Of a stretch of DNA of 48,748 nucleotides, positions 39,770 through 48,748 are shown piece after piece. The position numbers and the translations under genes were made by a program. Under the pieces are notes generated by a model. That model saw nothing but the letters and a program-made list of their open reading frames with translations, did not search any database and was not told where the DNA came from. Position 1 is the first letter of the stretch; each line of letters starts with the position of its first letter. This stretch comes from Bacteroidales bacterium (lineage in GTDB: Bacteria > Bacteroidota > Bacteroidia > Bacteroidales > WCHB1-69), in the NCBI GenBank assembly GCA_024400835.1, contig JAKSMC010000025.1:1-48748 (forward strand). The letters run 5' to 3'.

Positions 39770-41941
39770 ATGAGTGAGAACATTAAAGTCAAGCAGCGCG
39801 ATATTAGTGATTGTGGTGCTGCTTGTTTGTCAAGTATTTCAGCATATTATAAATTGGAGCTACCTGTTTCGCGCATTCGTCAGATGGCTTGTACCGACCA
39901 ACGAGGTACAAATGTATTGGGTATGGTGGAAGCCGCTGAAAAGTTGGGTTTTGCGGCAAAGGCGGTAAAAGCTTTGGATACTGAGGGCAAACCGAACTTG
40001 GATTCATTGTCGAAAGTGCCGAAACCTACGATAGCCCACATTATCAAAAAGGATTTACGGCATTTTGTGGTAGTATATGCGGTTTCTCCGAAAAAGATTA
40101 CAGTGATGGATCCGGCTACTGGGGAAATGGAGAAGTATGCTCCGAAAGAATTTTCCCAATTGTGGACGGGTATTCTCATTTTGTTGGTGCCGGATGATGA
40201 CTTTGAAGAAAGAAACGAGAAAATATCCATTGTTGAACGATTTTGGTTTTTGTTCAAACCGCACCGGCATACTTTCGCTCAGGCCTTGGTCGGCTCGTTA
40301 GTTTATACTATATTGGGCTTGACAACGTCAATCTGTGTTCAAAAGATTATTGATTATGTGATTCCCGATGGCAACTACAACTTGCTTCATCTTTTGGGAA
40401 TCATAATGATTGTGGCTGCAATATTATCGTTAGTCATTGGCTATTTGCGTTCGTTGATGATGATGAGAAGCGGAGTGCTTATCAATTCCCGTCTCATTCT
40501 GGGCTATTATAAGCATCTTCTCAAATTGCCGCAAAGTTTTTTTGACACGATGCGCTCGGGAGAAATCATTTCAAGAATGGGAGACGCTGCACAAATCAAT
40601 GTGTTCATCAATAGTTCATTATTAGGTATAGTTGTAAATATCTTCACCATCATAGTCTCTTTTACAATAATGTTCACCTATTATTGGAAACTGGCTCTTC
40701 TAATGCTCATAACAATTCCTGTTTATCTGATAATATATCTGACGTATAACAGAGTTAACAAATCAGTTCAAAGAAAACTGATGGAGGATGGCGCGGATCT
40801 GGAATCACAATTGGTGGAATCCATCAATTCGGCAGGCACTATAAAACGATTTGGAATTGAGGATTTTGCCAATGTCAAGACGGAAAATCGTTTTGTGCAA
40901 TTAACGAGAACGAGCTGGAAATCAGGGCTTAATGAGTTGATTACCAATTTCGCCTCTGGAACTTTCTCGAGTTTGTTCGTTACCATTCTGCTTTGGATAG
41001 GAACCTCATACGTATTAGAAGGAACCATTACGGCGGGAGAGTTGATGTCATTCTACTCGTTGACAGGTTACTTTATGAGTCCTGTAGTTGCTTTGGTTGG
41101 TGTGAACCGTGTCTTTCAGAATGCAAAAATAGCGGCTGACCGTCTGTTTGAAATTTTTGACCTTGAACAAGAAGATGATGGTACTCAAAAAATACCTTTA
41201 AATAGGGAACAATGTGGCGACGTCACCTTTGAAAATGTTTCATTCCGTTATGGTACACGTGTGGAAGTGTTCAAAGATTTCAATATTACGTTTAAACAAA
41301 ATGAAATCAGCGCCATAATAGGTGAAAGTGGCAGCGGTAAAACGACATTGGCATCTCTTATGCAAAATATCTATCCGTTACAAAAAGGACACATCCGAAT
41401 AGGTGGAACGGACATCCGCCATATTAGCAATAGTGACCTGCGTTCTATTGTAGGAGTAGTTCCTCAGCGCATTGATCTTTTCCACGGAACAATCGTTGAC
41501 AATATTGTCTTGGATGATTATGATCCGGACTGGAATAATTTTTATTCTATATGCAATGAAATTGGGATTTTGGAATTTGCGGAAAAGTTACCGGATGGGA
41601 TCCAAACGGAAATTGGGGAAAATGGAGTTCAACTTTCAGGAGGACAACGTCAACGAATAGCAATTGCCAGAGCTCTTTATCACAATCCGGAGATTCTGAT
41701 TTTGGACGAGGCCACATCCTCTTTGGATTCTGCTTCTGAACAGAAAATCAAAGATATTATCCGTCATCTAAAAGAGAAAGGAAAAACCGTAATACTCATT
41801 GCGCATCGTTTAGGAACCACGCGTAATGCAGATACCATTTTTGTATTAAAAGATGGACAATTGGTTGAGAAAGGTTCGCACGAAGAATTGTTGACTCTTG
41901 ATAATCATTATGCAAAATATTGGAATATTCAAACTCATTAA
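39770..41941 (+). CDS. C39-peptidase-containing ABC exporter (PCAT)
   Basis: The 723-aa protein combines leader removal and export of GG-leader peptides. An N-terminal C39 peptidase (~1-140) has Gln9, Cys15 (DISDCGAACL), His98 (DLRHFVVVY) and Asp114 (VMDPATG), the full catalytic set. A six-helix transmembrane domain follows (~165-440). The ATPase domain has Walker A GESGSGKTT (518-526), signature LSGGQ (622-626) and the Walker B/D-loop DEATSSLD from 646. A TTG at 39764 is a possible earlier start, but the ATG at 39770 fits the family. The HlyD-type adaptor starts nine bases downstream. Confidence 0.96.
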   Translation: MSENIKVKQRDISDCGAACLSSISAYYKLELPVSRIRQMACTDQRGTNVLGMVEAAEKLGFAAKAVKALDTEGKPNLDSLSKVPKPTIAHIIKKDLRHFVVVYAVSPKKITVMDPATGEMEKYAPKEFSQLWTGILILLVPDDDFEERNEKISIVERFWFLFKPHRHTFAQALVGSLVYTILGLTTSICVQKIIDYVIPDGNYNLLHLLGIIMIVAAILSLVIGYLRSLMMMRSGVLINSRLILGYYKHLLKLPQSFFDTMRSGEIISRMGDAAQINVFINSSLLGIVVNIFTIIVSFTIMFTYYWKLALLMLITIPVYLIIYLTYNRVNKSVQRKLMEDGADLESQLVESINSAGTIKRFGIEDFANVKTENRFVQLTRTSWKSGLNELITNFASGTFSSLFVTILLWIGTSYVLEGTITAGELMSFYSLTGYFMSPVVALVGVNRVFQNAKIAADRLFEIFDLEQEDDGTQKIPLNREQCGDVTFENVSFRYGTRVEVFKDFNITFKQNEISAIIGESGSGKTTLASLMQNIYPLQKGHIRIGGTDIRHISNSDLRSIVGVVPQRIDLFHGTIVDNIVLDDYDPDWNNFYSICNEIGILEFAEKLPDGIQTEIGENGVQLSGGQRQRIAIARALYHNPEILILDEATSSLDSASEQKIKDIIRHLKEKGKTVILIAHRLGTTRNADTIFVLKDGQLVEKGSHEELLTLDNHYAKYWNIQTH

Positions 41942-41950
41942 TCGTTTGAT

Positions 41951-43102
41951 ATGAAAAAAAGTATTTTCCCAAAAGAGGTTATAGAAAATAGTTACGAACA
42001 AATCGTCTCTGAATACAGTCGATCAACTAAAGCAATATATTTATCAATATTGATTGCTTTAGTGTTGGTAGTAATCTCCACGCTGTTTATTAAGGTTGAT
42101 GTCGGTGTGTCAGCTTCCGGAATCATCAAACCGCAGGGTGAGCGCATCGTGGTTTGTTCTCCAGCAAATGGTACTCTTATTCAGCTTAATTGTAGAGAAA
42201 ATGATATTGTCCATAAGGGTGATACACTATTCAGAGTATGGTCAGATAACACATCCGTTTCTTTGCCGGAATTGAAAAGACACCAAATGGATTTGGAGAA
42301 CATGTTGTCAGATTTAAATTTTTTGGTATTAAACAAAGTGCCTCAAACATTTCAAAGTTTGTCATATTCTCACGAATACCAATATTATTGTGCTTTGATG
42401 GAAGATTTGAAGAACATGGAGGAAGAGAACCATAAAATTTATATCAGAGAAAAGCAATTGTTTGATAAAGGTATGAGCTCTTTATCAGAATTTGAAAAAT
42501 ATGAGTCGGAATACAAACAAAGCAAAAGAAATGTTGAATCGTTGAAACGGAAACAATTGACACAATGGCAGTCCGATAGAATTAATTATCAACAAGAATT
42601 GAACAGAATAAATACAAGCATTAACCAAATTGAGATTCAAAACAAGGAATCGTACATTTGCGCTATGGTTGATGGTAATATCCAACAAATATTCAATGTT
42701 AAAAATTTCTCATATCTTGTTGCGGGACAACAGGTTTTGGAAATTTCTCCAAATGGTAATCTTTACGCGGAATGTTATGTGGAATCAAAAGATATTGGTT
42801 TGATAAAAAAAGGACTTCCGGTACGTTTGCGTATTGATGCTTTTGACTATACTCAGTGGGGTGTTGCTACAGGAAGAGTTGAAGAAATCGCTAATGACAT
42901 AACAGTTGTCGAAAATGCAAGTTTTTATAAGGTCTTATGCTCTTTAGATGAGGATGTGCTTTCTCTAAAAAATGGTTATAAAGGGACAATTAAAAAGGGA
43001 ATGACACTAAATGCACGAATGGTTGTTAACAAACGGACAATTTTTCAAATGATTTACGATAAGATTGATGATTGGCTCAATCCGACCAATAATATTGAAT
43101 AA
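41951..43102 (+). CDS. HlyD-family membrane-fusion (adaptor) protein
   Basis: The 383-aa protein has a short cytoplasmic start, one transmembrane helix (~29-48), a biotinyl-lipoyl-like half (ASGIIKPQGERIVVCSPANGTLIQL), a long coiled coil (~120-215, rich in E/K/Q heptads), the second lipoyl half (SYICAMVDGNIQQI) and a beta-barrel domain. This is the classic periplasmic adaptor bridging the inner-membrane exporter and a TolC-like channel. The TolC-like gene follows seven bases after its stop. Confidence 0.93.
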   Translation: MKKSIFPKEVIENSYEQIVSEYSRSTKAIYLSILIALVLVVISTLFIKVDVGVSASGIIKPQGERIVVCSPANGTLIQLNCRENDIVHKGDTLFRVWSDNTSVSLPELKRHQMDLENMLSDLNFLVLNKVPQTFQSLSYSHEYQYYCALMEDLKNMEEENHKIYIREKQLFDKGMSSLSEFEKYESEYKQSKRNVESLKRKQLTQWQSDRINYQQELNRINTSINQIEIQNKESYICAMVDGNIQQIFNVKNFSYLVAGQQVLEISPNGNLYAECYVESKDIGLIKKGLPVRLRIDAFDYTQWGVATGRVEEIANDITVVENASFYKVLCSLDEDVLSLKNGYKGTIKKGMTLNARMVVNKRTIFQMIYDKIDDWLNPTNNIE

Positions 43103-43109
43103 GAACGCT

Positions 43110-44429
43110 ATGAGAAAACATATCCTATCTTTTTTGATAATAGTTATTTCAATTGAGGTCTGTTGCCAAAATATAACGCCTTCCTCTCCCTGGTCTCTTG
43201 ACCAGTGCGTGCGTTACGCGGTGGAGCACAACCTGACGGTGCAGCAGGGCACGTTGAACGTGCAGCAGCAGGAGAACAACCTCAGCACGGCGAAGAATAG
43301 TATGTGGCCGGCTATTAGCGGCAGCGCCTCGCAGAGCTTCTCCTTCGGGCGCGGCATCTCCGAGGACAACACATATGTGAGTTCCAATACGGCCAACACG
43401 TCGTTTGGCATTGGCGGTAGTATGGATTTGTTTACGGGTCTGCGCGTGAAGAGCAACATCGAGATGGGAAAACTCAACTTGGCGGCGGCTACCGCCGATT
43501 TGGAGAAGGCCAAGTACGACATCCGCATCGCGGTGACGCAAGCCTTTGTGCAGATTCTGTATGCTATGGAGGTTTGCGATGTAGCCCAGCAGCAGATAGC
43601 CGTTGACTCGCAGCAGCTGGTGCGCCTTATGGCATTGGAGGAAGTGGGCAAGGCCAGTGCCACCGAGGTTTCCGCACAGCGTTCCGCGTTGGCGCAGAGT
43701 AGGCTCACGGCCACGCAGGCCAACAACGATTTGCGCCTCGCCCTCCTCGACTTATCACAGTTGTTGGAGTTGCCCAGCCCAGAGGGATTCAGCATTGCGC
43801 GCCCCGATTATAACATAACAGACGGGAGTGCGCTGCCTACGGCGGATGAGGTTTATGCCGACGCACTACGCACGATGCCCTCCATCAAAGCCGAGCAGCT
43901 CCGAGTGGACTGCGCCAAGCAGAACATCACACTTGCCCAAAGCGGCTACTATCCAACATTGTCGCTCAGCGGCGGCATCGTCACGGATTACTATGCGTTG
44001 TTGGGGCTGACGGGCCGCGGGTTCGGCGAGCAATTAAAGAACAACTTCAGCCCGTATGTGGGGCTTTCGCTAAATGTGCCCATCTTCGACCGCTTGTTGA
44101 CGCGCAACAACATACGCAACGCCAAGTTGCAGTACAGCGGCGAGCAGTTGCAGTTGGAGAGCGTCAAGAAGTCGCTGTACAAGGAAGTCCAGCAGGCCTA
44201 TTATGGAGCGGTGGCGGCGCGCGATAAGTACGCGAGCAGCCAAGTAGCCGAGGAGAGCGCCCGCGAGGCCTTCGACTTGGTGAGTGCCAAGTACGAAGTC
44301 GGCAAGGCTTCCATCACCGAATTCAACGAAGCCAAGAGCAACTATATGCAGTCCACTGCCAACCTTGCCCGCGCCAAGTACGAGTTTATGTACCAGATGA
44401 AGGTGTTGGAGAGTTATAGGGGGAAATAG
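43110..44429 (+). CDS. TolC-family outer-membrane efflux protein
   Basis: The 439-aa protein has a signal peptide (MRKHILSFLI to VCCQN) and two tandem TolC/OEP repeats with long coiled-coil helices (WSLDQCVRYAVEHNL ... ALEEVGKASATEV ... SAKYEVGKASITEFNEAKSNY). It completes the tripartite exporter. The first ~25 codons are AT-rich like the island; from about 43190 the gene becomes GC-rich, which suggests that its 5' end was replaced or acquired with the island. The frame opens at 43065 inside the adaptor gene, so the ATG at 43110 is used. Confidence 0.94.
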   Translation: MRKHILSFLIIVISIEVCCQNITPSSPWSLDQCVRYAVEHNLTVQQGTLNVQQQENNLSTAKNSMWPAISGSASQSFSFGRGISEDNTYVSSNTANTSFGIGGSMDLFTGLRVKSNIEMGKLNLAAATADLEKAKYDIRIAVTQAFVQILYAMEVCDVAQQQIAVDSQQLVRLMALEEVGKASATEVSAQRSALAQSRLTATQANNDLRLALLDLSQLLELPSPEGFSIARPDYNITDGSALPTADEVYADALRTMPSIKAEQLRVDCAKQNITLAQSGYYPTLSLSGGIVTDYYALLGLTGRGFGEQLKNNFSPYVGLSLNVPIFDRLLTRNNIRNAKLQYSGEQLQLESVKKSLYKEVQQAYYGAVAARDKYASSQVAEESAREAFDLVSAKYEVGKASITEFNEAKSNYMQSTANLARAKYEFMYQMKVLESYRGK

Positions 44430-44480
44430 GGAAAAAATAAAGTTTCAAAATTCTTCATTCTTCAATATTCATTATTTTTC

Positions 44481-44488
44481 TACCTTTG
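44481..44488 (+). promoter_or_regulatory. Promoter -7 box for the GlsB-like gene
   Basis: TACCTTTG follows short TTCTTCA repeats and TTATTTTTC, the same layout as the octamer promoters, 34 bases before the ATG at 44523. Confidence 0.5.
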
Positions 44489-44522
44489 CGCTCTCAAAAT
44501 TATTAACCTAAAATCAACAACT

Positions 44523-44768
44523 ATGGGTATTATTATCTCCTTATTGCTCGGCGCTTTGGCTGGTTTCTTGGCTGGCAAAATCATGCGCGGCGGCGGCTTC
44601 GGCCTCCTTTTGAACATCATTATCGGTGTTGTCGGCGGTTTCATCGGCGGCTTTATCATGAACCTCTTAGGCGTTAACGCTGGCGGCGGTATGGTCATCC
44701 AACTCCTCGTGGCAGTTCTCGGTGCCGTGGTGCTCCTTTGGGTGATTTCCTTGTTCAAGAAAAAATAA
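44523..44768 (+). CDS. GlsB/YeaQ/YmgE family membrane protein
   Basis: The 81-aa protein has three hydrophobic, glycine-rich helices typical of the GlsB/YeaQ (transglycosylase-associated) family: GALAGFLAGKIMRGGG, IIGVVGGFIGGFIM, and a C-terminal helix ending in FKKK. Members are inner-membrane stress proteins of unclear mechanism. It is a single gene with its own promoter and terminator. Confidence 0.9.
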   Translation: MGIIISLLLGALAGFLAGKIMRGGGFGLLLNIIIGVVGGFIGGFIMNLLGVNAGGGMVIQLLVAVLGAVVLLWVISLFKKK

Positions 44769-44788
44769 CAGTTGTTATGAAAAATGAA

Positions 44789-44826
44789 AAGCGGCTTTCC
44801 TCTTTCAAGGTAGGCCGCTTTTTTTG
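44789..44826 (+). terminator. Terminator of the GlsB-like gene
   Basis: AAGCGGC pairs with GCCGCTT, extended by an internal TTCC/AAGG-type stem, followed by seven T. The -7 box of the next gene begins right after the T-tract. Confidence 0.82.
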
Positions 44827-44834
44827 TATCTTTG
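44827..44834 (+). promoter_or_regulatory. Promoter -7 box for the aspC-like gene
   Basis: TATCTTTG immediately follows the terminator T-tract and lies 34 bases before the ATG at 44869. Confidence 0.6.
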
Positions 44835-44868
44835 CGCCCCTTTAAAGAATTTCTAAAAACACATTTAT

Positions 44869-46101
44869 ATGGAAAGATTATCTAAAAGAGTTACTTCTAT
44901 GGCTGCCTCCGAAACGCTGGCAATGACAGCGTTAGCACGTGAACTTAAAGAAAAAGGCAAAGATGTTATCAGCTTGAGTATCGGTGAACCAGATTTCAAC
45001 ACGCCTGAAACAGTCAAAGATTATGCCAAACAGGCTATCGACGACAACTTTACCCACTATCCTCCTGTCCCCGGTTACGCTGACCTTTTGAAGGCTATCA
45101 GCAACAAGTTCAAAAGAGATAACGGATTGGATTATGCTACCAACCAAATCGTGGTCTCCACTGGCGGCAAGCAGGCCATCTACCAAGTCGTGATGTCTTT
45201 GGTCAACCCTGGCGACGAGGTGATCATCCCCGCTCCGTACTGGGTTTCCTATCGCGCTATTGCTGAAATGGCCGAAGGTAAGTGCGTCTATATCCCTGCC
45301 AAGTTGGAAAACGATTTCAAAATCACTCCCGCACAACTTGAGGCTGCCATCACTCCGAAAACCAAATTGATGATGTTCAGCAGCCCGTCCAACCCTACAG
45401 GTATGGTTTATACGAAGGAAGAACTCCGCGGTATCGCCGAAGTGATTGCAAAACATCCTCAGATGATGGTTATGTCCGACGAAATCTACGAACATATCAA
45501 CTTCGTCGGTGGTCACGAGAGCATTGCTCAATTTGATTTCATCAAAGACCAAGTCGTGACCGTTAATGGCGTGGCTAAAGGTTTCGCTATGACCGGCTGG
45601 CGTATCGGTTTCATCGGCGCTCCCGTCGAAGTGGCCAAGGCTTGCAGCAAAATGCAGGGCCAAATCACGTCTGCTACGGGTTCTATCTCCCAACGCGCTA
45701 CCGTACGCGCTATGGAAATGGATCCGAAGACTTCCGACGATATCATCAATATGCGCAACATCTTCAAGATGAGAAGAGACCTCGTTTATGATCTGCTTCG
45801 CGAAATCCCCGGTTTCGAAGTACGCCTCCCGCAAGGTGCTTTCTACTTCTTCCCGAAAGTCAACAGTCTGTTTGGCAAAAATGTTCCCGCAGATTCCGAA
45901 TTTGCTAAAGAATATGGCAAAACTACCATCGAGAACTCCAAGGACCTCGCCTTCTATTTGCTGTTAGATGCCAATGTATCTACCGTTCAAGGCAGCGCAT
46001 TCGGTGATGACCAATGCATCCGTCTCTCTTACGCAACTTCTGAAGACAAACTCAAAGAAGCCTGCCGCAGAATTAAGGCTGCTGTTGAAGCAATGAAATA
46101 A
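44869..46101 (+). CDS. Aspartate-type aminotransferase (class I, PLP)
   Basis: The 410-aa enzyme resembles the class I aspartate/prephenate aminotransferases: SIGEPDFNTPE and YPPVPGYADL at the N-terminus, SSPSNPTG (~171-178), MSDEIYEHI with the pyridine-binding Asp, the PLP-binding Lys237 in NGVAKGFAMTGWRIGF, and the substrate Arg in CIRLSYA. It should transfer the amino group between aspartate (or prephenate) and glutamate; exact specificity is not certain. It has its own promoter and a strong terminator. Confidence 0.92.
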   Translation: MERLSKRVTSMAASETLAMTALARELKEKGKDVISLSIGEPDFNTPETVKDYAKQAIDDNFTHYPPVPGYADLLKAISNKFKRDNGLDYATNQIVVSTGGKQAIYQVVMSLVNPGDEVIIPAPYWVSYRAIAEMAEGKCVYIPAKLENDFKITPAQLEAAITPKTKLMMFSSPSNPTGMVYTKEELRGIAEVIAKHPQMMVMSDEIYEHINFVGGHESIAQFDFIKDQVVTVNGVAKGFAMTGWRIGFIGAPVEVAKACSKMQGQITSATGSISQRATVRAMEMDPKTSDDIINMRNIFKMRRDLVYDLLREIPGFEVRLPQGAFYFFPKVNSLFGKNVPADSEFAKEYGKTTIENSKDLAFYLLLDANVSTVQGSAFGDDQCIRLSYATSEDKLKEACRRIKAAVEAMK

Positions 46102-46135
46102 GAATGTCTGACCTCACAAGGTTTTTGACTATATG

Positions 46136-46167
46136 AAAAAAGTCTCCGCAAACGCGGAGACTTTTTT
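46136..46167. terminator. Bidirectional terminator between aspC-like gene and metG
   Basis: AGTCTCCGC and GCGGAGACT form a perfect stem with an AAAC loop, flanked by A-runs and T-runs, so it can serve both convergent genes. Confidence 0.92.
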
Positions 46168-46190
46168 GTTATGTGAAGTAAAAACAGTCG

Positions 46191-48239
46191 TTAGTTCACG
46201 GTGCTGCCCTCTTTCACCGGTTTCTGCGGTTGGATGATGGAGAGTGCGCCGTCGGCGTTTTCTGCCATCAGTACCATACCGTGAGATTCCACGCCCTTGA
46301 TGTTCTTCGGGGCGAGGTTCACCAACATAAGAACTTGCTTGCCGATGAGGTCTTTGGGTTCGTAGTATTCGGCAATGCCGGAGATGATTTCGCGGGTGTC
46401 GATGCCCGTGTTCACTTTCAGCTTGAGCAGCTTCTTGGTTTTGGCAACCTTTTCAGCTTCCAATACGGTGACGATGCGGATGTCCATTTTCTGGAAGTCA
46501 TCATAGCTGATTTCGTCTTTGGCAGGTTTGGCTGTGGCGTTGGCCAACTCGTTAGCCTTCTTGGTGTCTTCGAGTTTCTGGATTTGTTGGGCCACAACGG
46601 CATCTTCGATTTTTTCGAAGAGGTATTCGGCCGGGTTGAGTTTGTCACCGGCTTTCAGCAGGTCGGCGCGGCCGCCGTCTTGCCATTTCTTGGTGTCGAT
46701 GTTGAGGATGTGCTGGAGTTTCTGCGCGGTGAACGGCAGGAACGGTTCGCACAATACGGACAATGCGGCACAAATCTGCAGGGAGAGGTGCAGTATGGTC
46801 TTCACAGCCTCGGGATCTTCTTTTTGTTTCTTCCACGGCTCGGTGTCGGTGAGGTACTTGTTGCCGATGCGGGCGAGGTTCATGAATTCCTGCAGCGCTT
46901 CACGGAAGCGGTATTGCTCTATGGAGTCGCCGATGATTTTCGGGAATTCGGCAATCTTGGCCACGATTTCCTTCTCGTAGTCGGAGTATTCGCCGGCTTC
47001 CGGAATGATGCCGCCGTAGTATTTGTGGGTCAGTACCACGGTTCTGTTCACGAAATTGCCGAAGATGGCTAAGAGTTCGTTATTGTTGCGGGCTTGGAAA
47101 TCTGCCCAGGTGAAATCTGCGTCTTTGGTTTCCGGCGCGATGGCGGTCAGGGTATAACGCAAGACATCCTGCTTGCCCGGGAAGTCGGCCACATATTCGT
47201 GTGCCCATACGGCCCAGTTCTTGGAAGTGGAAATCTTGTTGCCTTCGAGATTCAGGAATTCGTTGGCGGGCACGTTGTCGGCCACGATATAGCTGCCGTC
47301 AGCTTTGAGCATGCACGGGAAGATGATGCAGTGGAACACAATGTTGTCCTTGCCGATGAAATGCACCAGCTTTGTATTTTCGTCCTTCCACCATTTTTCC
47401 CAATCTTGATTGTTTTTCTCGGCCCATTGTTTGGTGAAAGAGATGTAGCCGATAGGTGCGTCAAACCAGACGTAGAGCACCTTACCGTCGGCTTCTGCCA
47501 GCGGAACCTTCACGCCCCAGTCGAGGTCGCGGGTGACGGCGCGAGGTTGCAGGCCCTGTTCAATCCAGGACTTGCATTGGCCATAAACGGTAGAACGCCA
47601 GTCGTCTTTGTGTCCATTGAGAATCCATTCGCGGAGCCACGGGTCATATTGGTCGAGGGGCAGATACCAGTGCTTGGTCTCTTTGAGCACGGGCACATTA
47701 CCGCTCAGCGCCGATTTCGGATTGATGAGGTCGGTGGCGTTGAGCGAAGAGCCGCAGGCTTCGCATTGGTCGCCGTAGGCGTGCTCGTTGCCGCAGTTCG
47801 GGCAGGTGCCGGTGATGTAGCGGTCGGCGAGGAACTGTTTGGCCTCTTCGTCATAGTATTGCTGGGTGGTCTTCTCTACAAGTTTGCCGGATTCAAACAA
47901 CTTCGTGAAGTATGCGGAGGCAGTCTCGTGGTGCTCCGGACTTGAAGTCCTGGAGTAAATGTCAAATGAGATGCCGAGCTCTTCGAAAGCGTTCTTTATA
48001 ATATTATGGTAGCGGTCAACGATGTCTTGCGGGGTGACGCCTTCGCGGCGGGCCTTGATAGTGATGGGAACACCATGTTCGTCGGAACCTCCGATGAAAA
48101 GAACTTCCTTTCCGTTATTACGCAGATAGCGCGCGTAGATGTCGGCAGGAATATATACGCCGGCCAGGTGTCCGATGTGGACGGGACCATTGGCGTAGGG
48201 AAGTGCGGAAGTGATGGTGTAACGTGCTATGTCTTTCAT
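46191..48239 (-). CDS. metG: Methionyl-tRNA synthetase
   Basis: The enzyme charges initiator and elongator tRNA-Met. The 682-aa protein has the class I HIGH motif (PVHIGHLAG), a zinc knuckle ([18 protein letters not shown]), the KMSKS equivalent (KISTSKN), an anticodon-binding helical domain and a C-terminal EMAP/Arc1-like tRNA-binding domain ([14 protein letters not shown]). The frame opens at a TTG (48257), but the -7 box at 48267-48274 leaves too little leader there, so the ATG at 48239 ([10 protein letters not shown]) is chosen. Confidence 0.97.
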   Translation of the reverse strand: MKDIARYTITSALPYANGPVHIGHLAGVYIPADIYARYLRNNGKEVLFIGGSDEHGVPITIKARREGVTPQDIVDRYHNIIKNAFEELGISFDIYSRTSSPEHHETASAYFTKLFESGKLVEKTTQQYYDEEAKQFLADRYITGTCPNCGNEHAYGDQCEACGSSLNATDLINPKSALSGNVPVLKETKHWYLPLDQYDPWLREWILNGHKDDWRSTVYGQCKSWIEQGLQPRAVTRDLDWGVKVPLAEADGKVLYVWFDAPIGYISFTKQWAEKNNQDWEKWWKDENTKLVHFIGKDNIVFHCIIFPCMLKADGSYIVADNVPANEFLNLEGNKISTSKNWAVWAHEYVADFPGKQDVLRYTLTAIAPETKDADFTWADFQARNNNELLAIFGNFVNRTVVLTHKYYGGIIPEAGEYSDYEKEIVAKIAEFPKIIGDSIEQYRFREALQEFMNLARIGNKYLTDTEPWKKQKEDPEAVKTILHLSLQICAALSVLCEPFLPFTAQKLQHILNIDTKKWQDGGRADLLKAGDKLNPAEYLFEKIEDAVVAQQIQKLEDTKKANELANATAKPAKDEISYDDFQKMDIRIVTVLEAEKVAKTKKLLKLKVNTGIDTREIISGIAEYYEPKDLIGKQVLMLVNLAPKNIKGVESHGMVLMAENADGALSIIQPQKPVKEGSTVN

Positions 48240-48266
48240 ATTTTTTGGTTTTTTCAATTAAGGCGG

Positions 48267-48274
48267 CAAAAATA
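48267..48274 (-). promoter_or_regulatory. Promoter -7 box for metG
   Basis: TATTTTTG on the minus strand, 27 bases before the ATG at 48239. Confidence 0.6.
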
Positions 48275-48697
48275 CGAAATTATAGGCAATGGCGGAAAGA
48301 GAATTTCGGACATTCAGGTTGTGTACCGGTTGACTTTCTAAAATACTTGATAATAGTGAAATGATGCGTGCTGATGAAAAAAGCAAAGCGACAAACGCTA
48401 TATAATCAAATGTTCAGAATGCACAGTTGATAGTTGTGAAAGCGACCCTACAATAGCTATACAATATTATATATATGGTCATGCCATTTCAATAAAAACA
48501 TTTTTTTTCGCAAAAAAACTATGCCATGGAATAAAAATGGCAAAACACCTATCGAAAATATGGCCTAAAAATCGATGCTTTTTGCAGCTTTTTTTAAAAT
48601 TACTCCGAAACCTGCTTGATTTGTACCTAAATTTAGGCTTGAAAAACGCCTAAAAACGCCGTTTTTTATTGATATTATGAATGTAAAAATAAAAAAA
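48275..48697. other. AT-rich spacer at the right end
   Basis: No gene recognised. Features seen are a CCTAAATTTAGG palindrome at 48626-48637, three GCCTAAAAA-type motifs around it, and long A/T runs. The symmetry and repeats could belong to a regulatory region or mobile-element end, but nothing decisive is visible. Confidence 0.4.
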
Positions 48698-48748
48698 ATG
48701 AATTTTTTCAAGCTGACAATCAGCGAGTTGAGAAAAAAATTAAAAAAA
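48698..48748 (+). CDS. Partial gene cut by the window edge (17 codons)
   Basis: An ATG at 48698 opens a frame (MNFFKLTISELRKKLKK) that continues past the last base. The amphipathic, Lys-rich start looks like coding sequence, but 17 residues are too few to identify the family. Confidence 0.4.
   Translation, partial: MNFFKLTISELRKKLKK

Overview
The window looks like a chromosome segment from a member of the Bacteroidota, most likely order Bacteroidales. Promoters are of the Bacteroides type (a TAnnTTTG -7 box, often followed by a very short leader). At least three proteins carry type IX secretion system (T9SS) sorting domains. Many lipoproteins and secreted proteins are present, and the housekeeping genes (rlmN, folE, waaA, der, metG, a 67K-type sppA) fit that phylum. 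I cannot name the genus.

Layout. 1-1.9 kb: two unrelated exported proteins, each behind a copy of the same promoter/leader/hairpin cassette. 2-4.7 kb (minus): rlmN, a sugar-kinase-like/RapZ-C fusion and tRNA-Lys. 4.8-5.2 kb (plus): two tiny coupled ORFs. 5.2-14.8 kb (minus): a long same-direction block of folE, an MBL hydrolase, a MORN-repeat protein, a T9SS CotH-like protein, an NSS transporter, a TPM/LemA pair, waaA and an outer-membrane protein. 14.9-15.9 kb: a T9SS protein frameshifted at a C8 tract, and a lipoprotein. 15.9-16.7 kb is mostly gene-free. 16.7-17.9 kb: an aminotransferase. 18.2-20.9 kb (plus): a PemK/MazF-type toxin-antitoxin pair, thioredoxin and a POT transporter. 21-24.8 kb: an accessory patch shaped by local duplications (S41 protease, PH-like protein, membrane protein with a broken copy). 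25-27.3 kb: yicC and der. 27.35-36.6 kb: two paralogous subtilisin-like proteases with outer-membrane-barrel-like C-termini, flanking a YtrA-type GntR/ABC operon and sppA.

37.2-43.2 kb is an AT-rich island and the most interesting part: a lipoprotein; a long leader with a G10 tract beside a promoter; a double-glycine-leader peptide with an Asn/Gly-repeat tail; a membrane-anchored retropepsin-like protease; a tiny membrane peptide split by TGA; a C39-peptidase ABC exporter; an HlyD-type adaptor; and a TolC-like channel. I read this as a bacteriocin or peptide-natural-product export system. The composition changes abruptly within the first codons of the TolC gene, which suggests a recombination joint. 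After it come a GlsB-like protein, an aminotransferase, metG, and the start of a gene cut by the window edge.

A recurring theme is duplication of 5' regulatory segments. Promoter-plus-start cassettes are repeated at 30/879, 18133/18771 and 20962/23333. An octamer related to TTACCGCA is tandemly repeated, in different copy numbers, upstream of at least three promoters and in degenerate form at a fourth. Homopolymer tracts (C8 at 15311, G10 at 38040) add candidate phase-variation sites.
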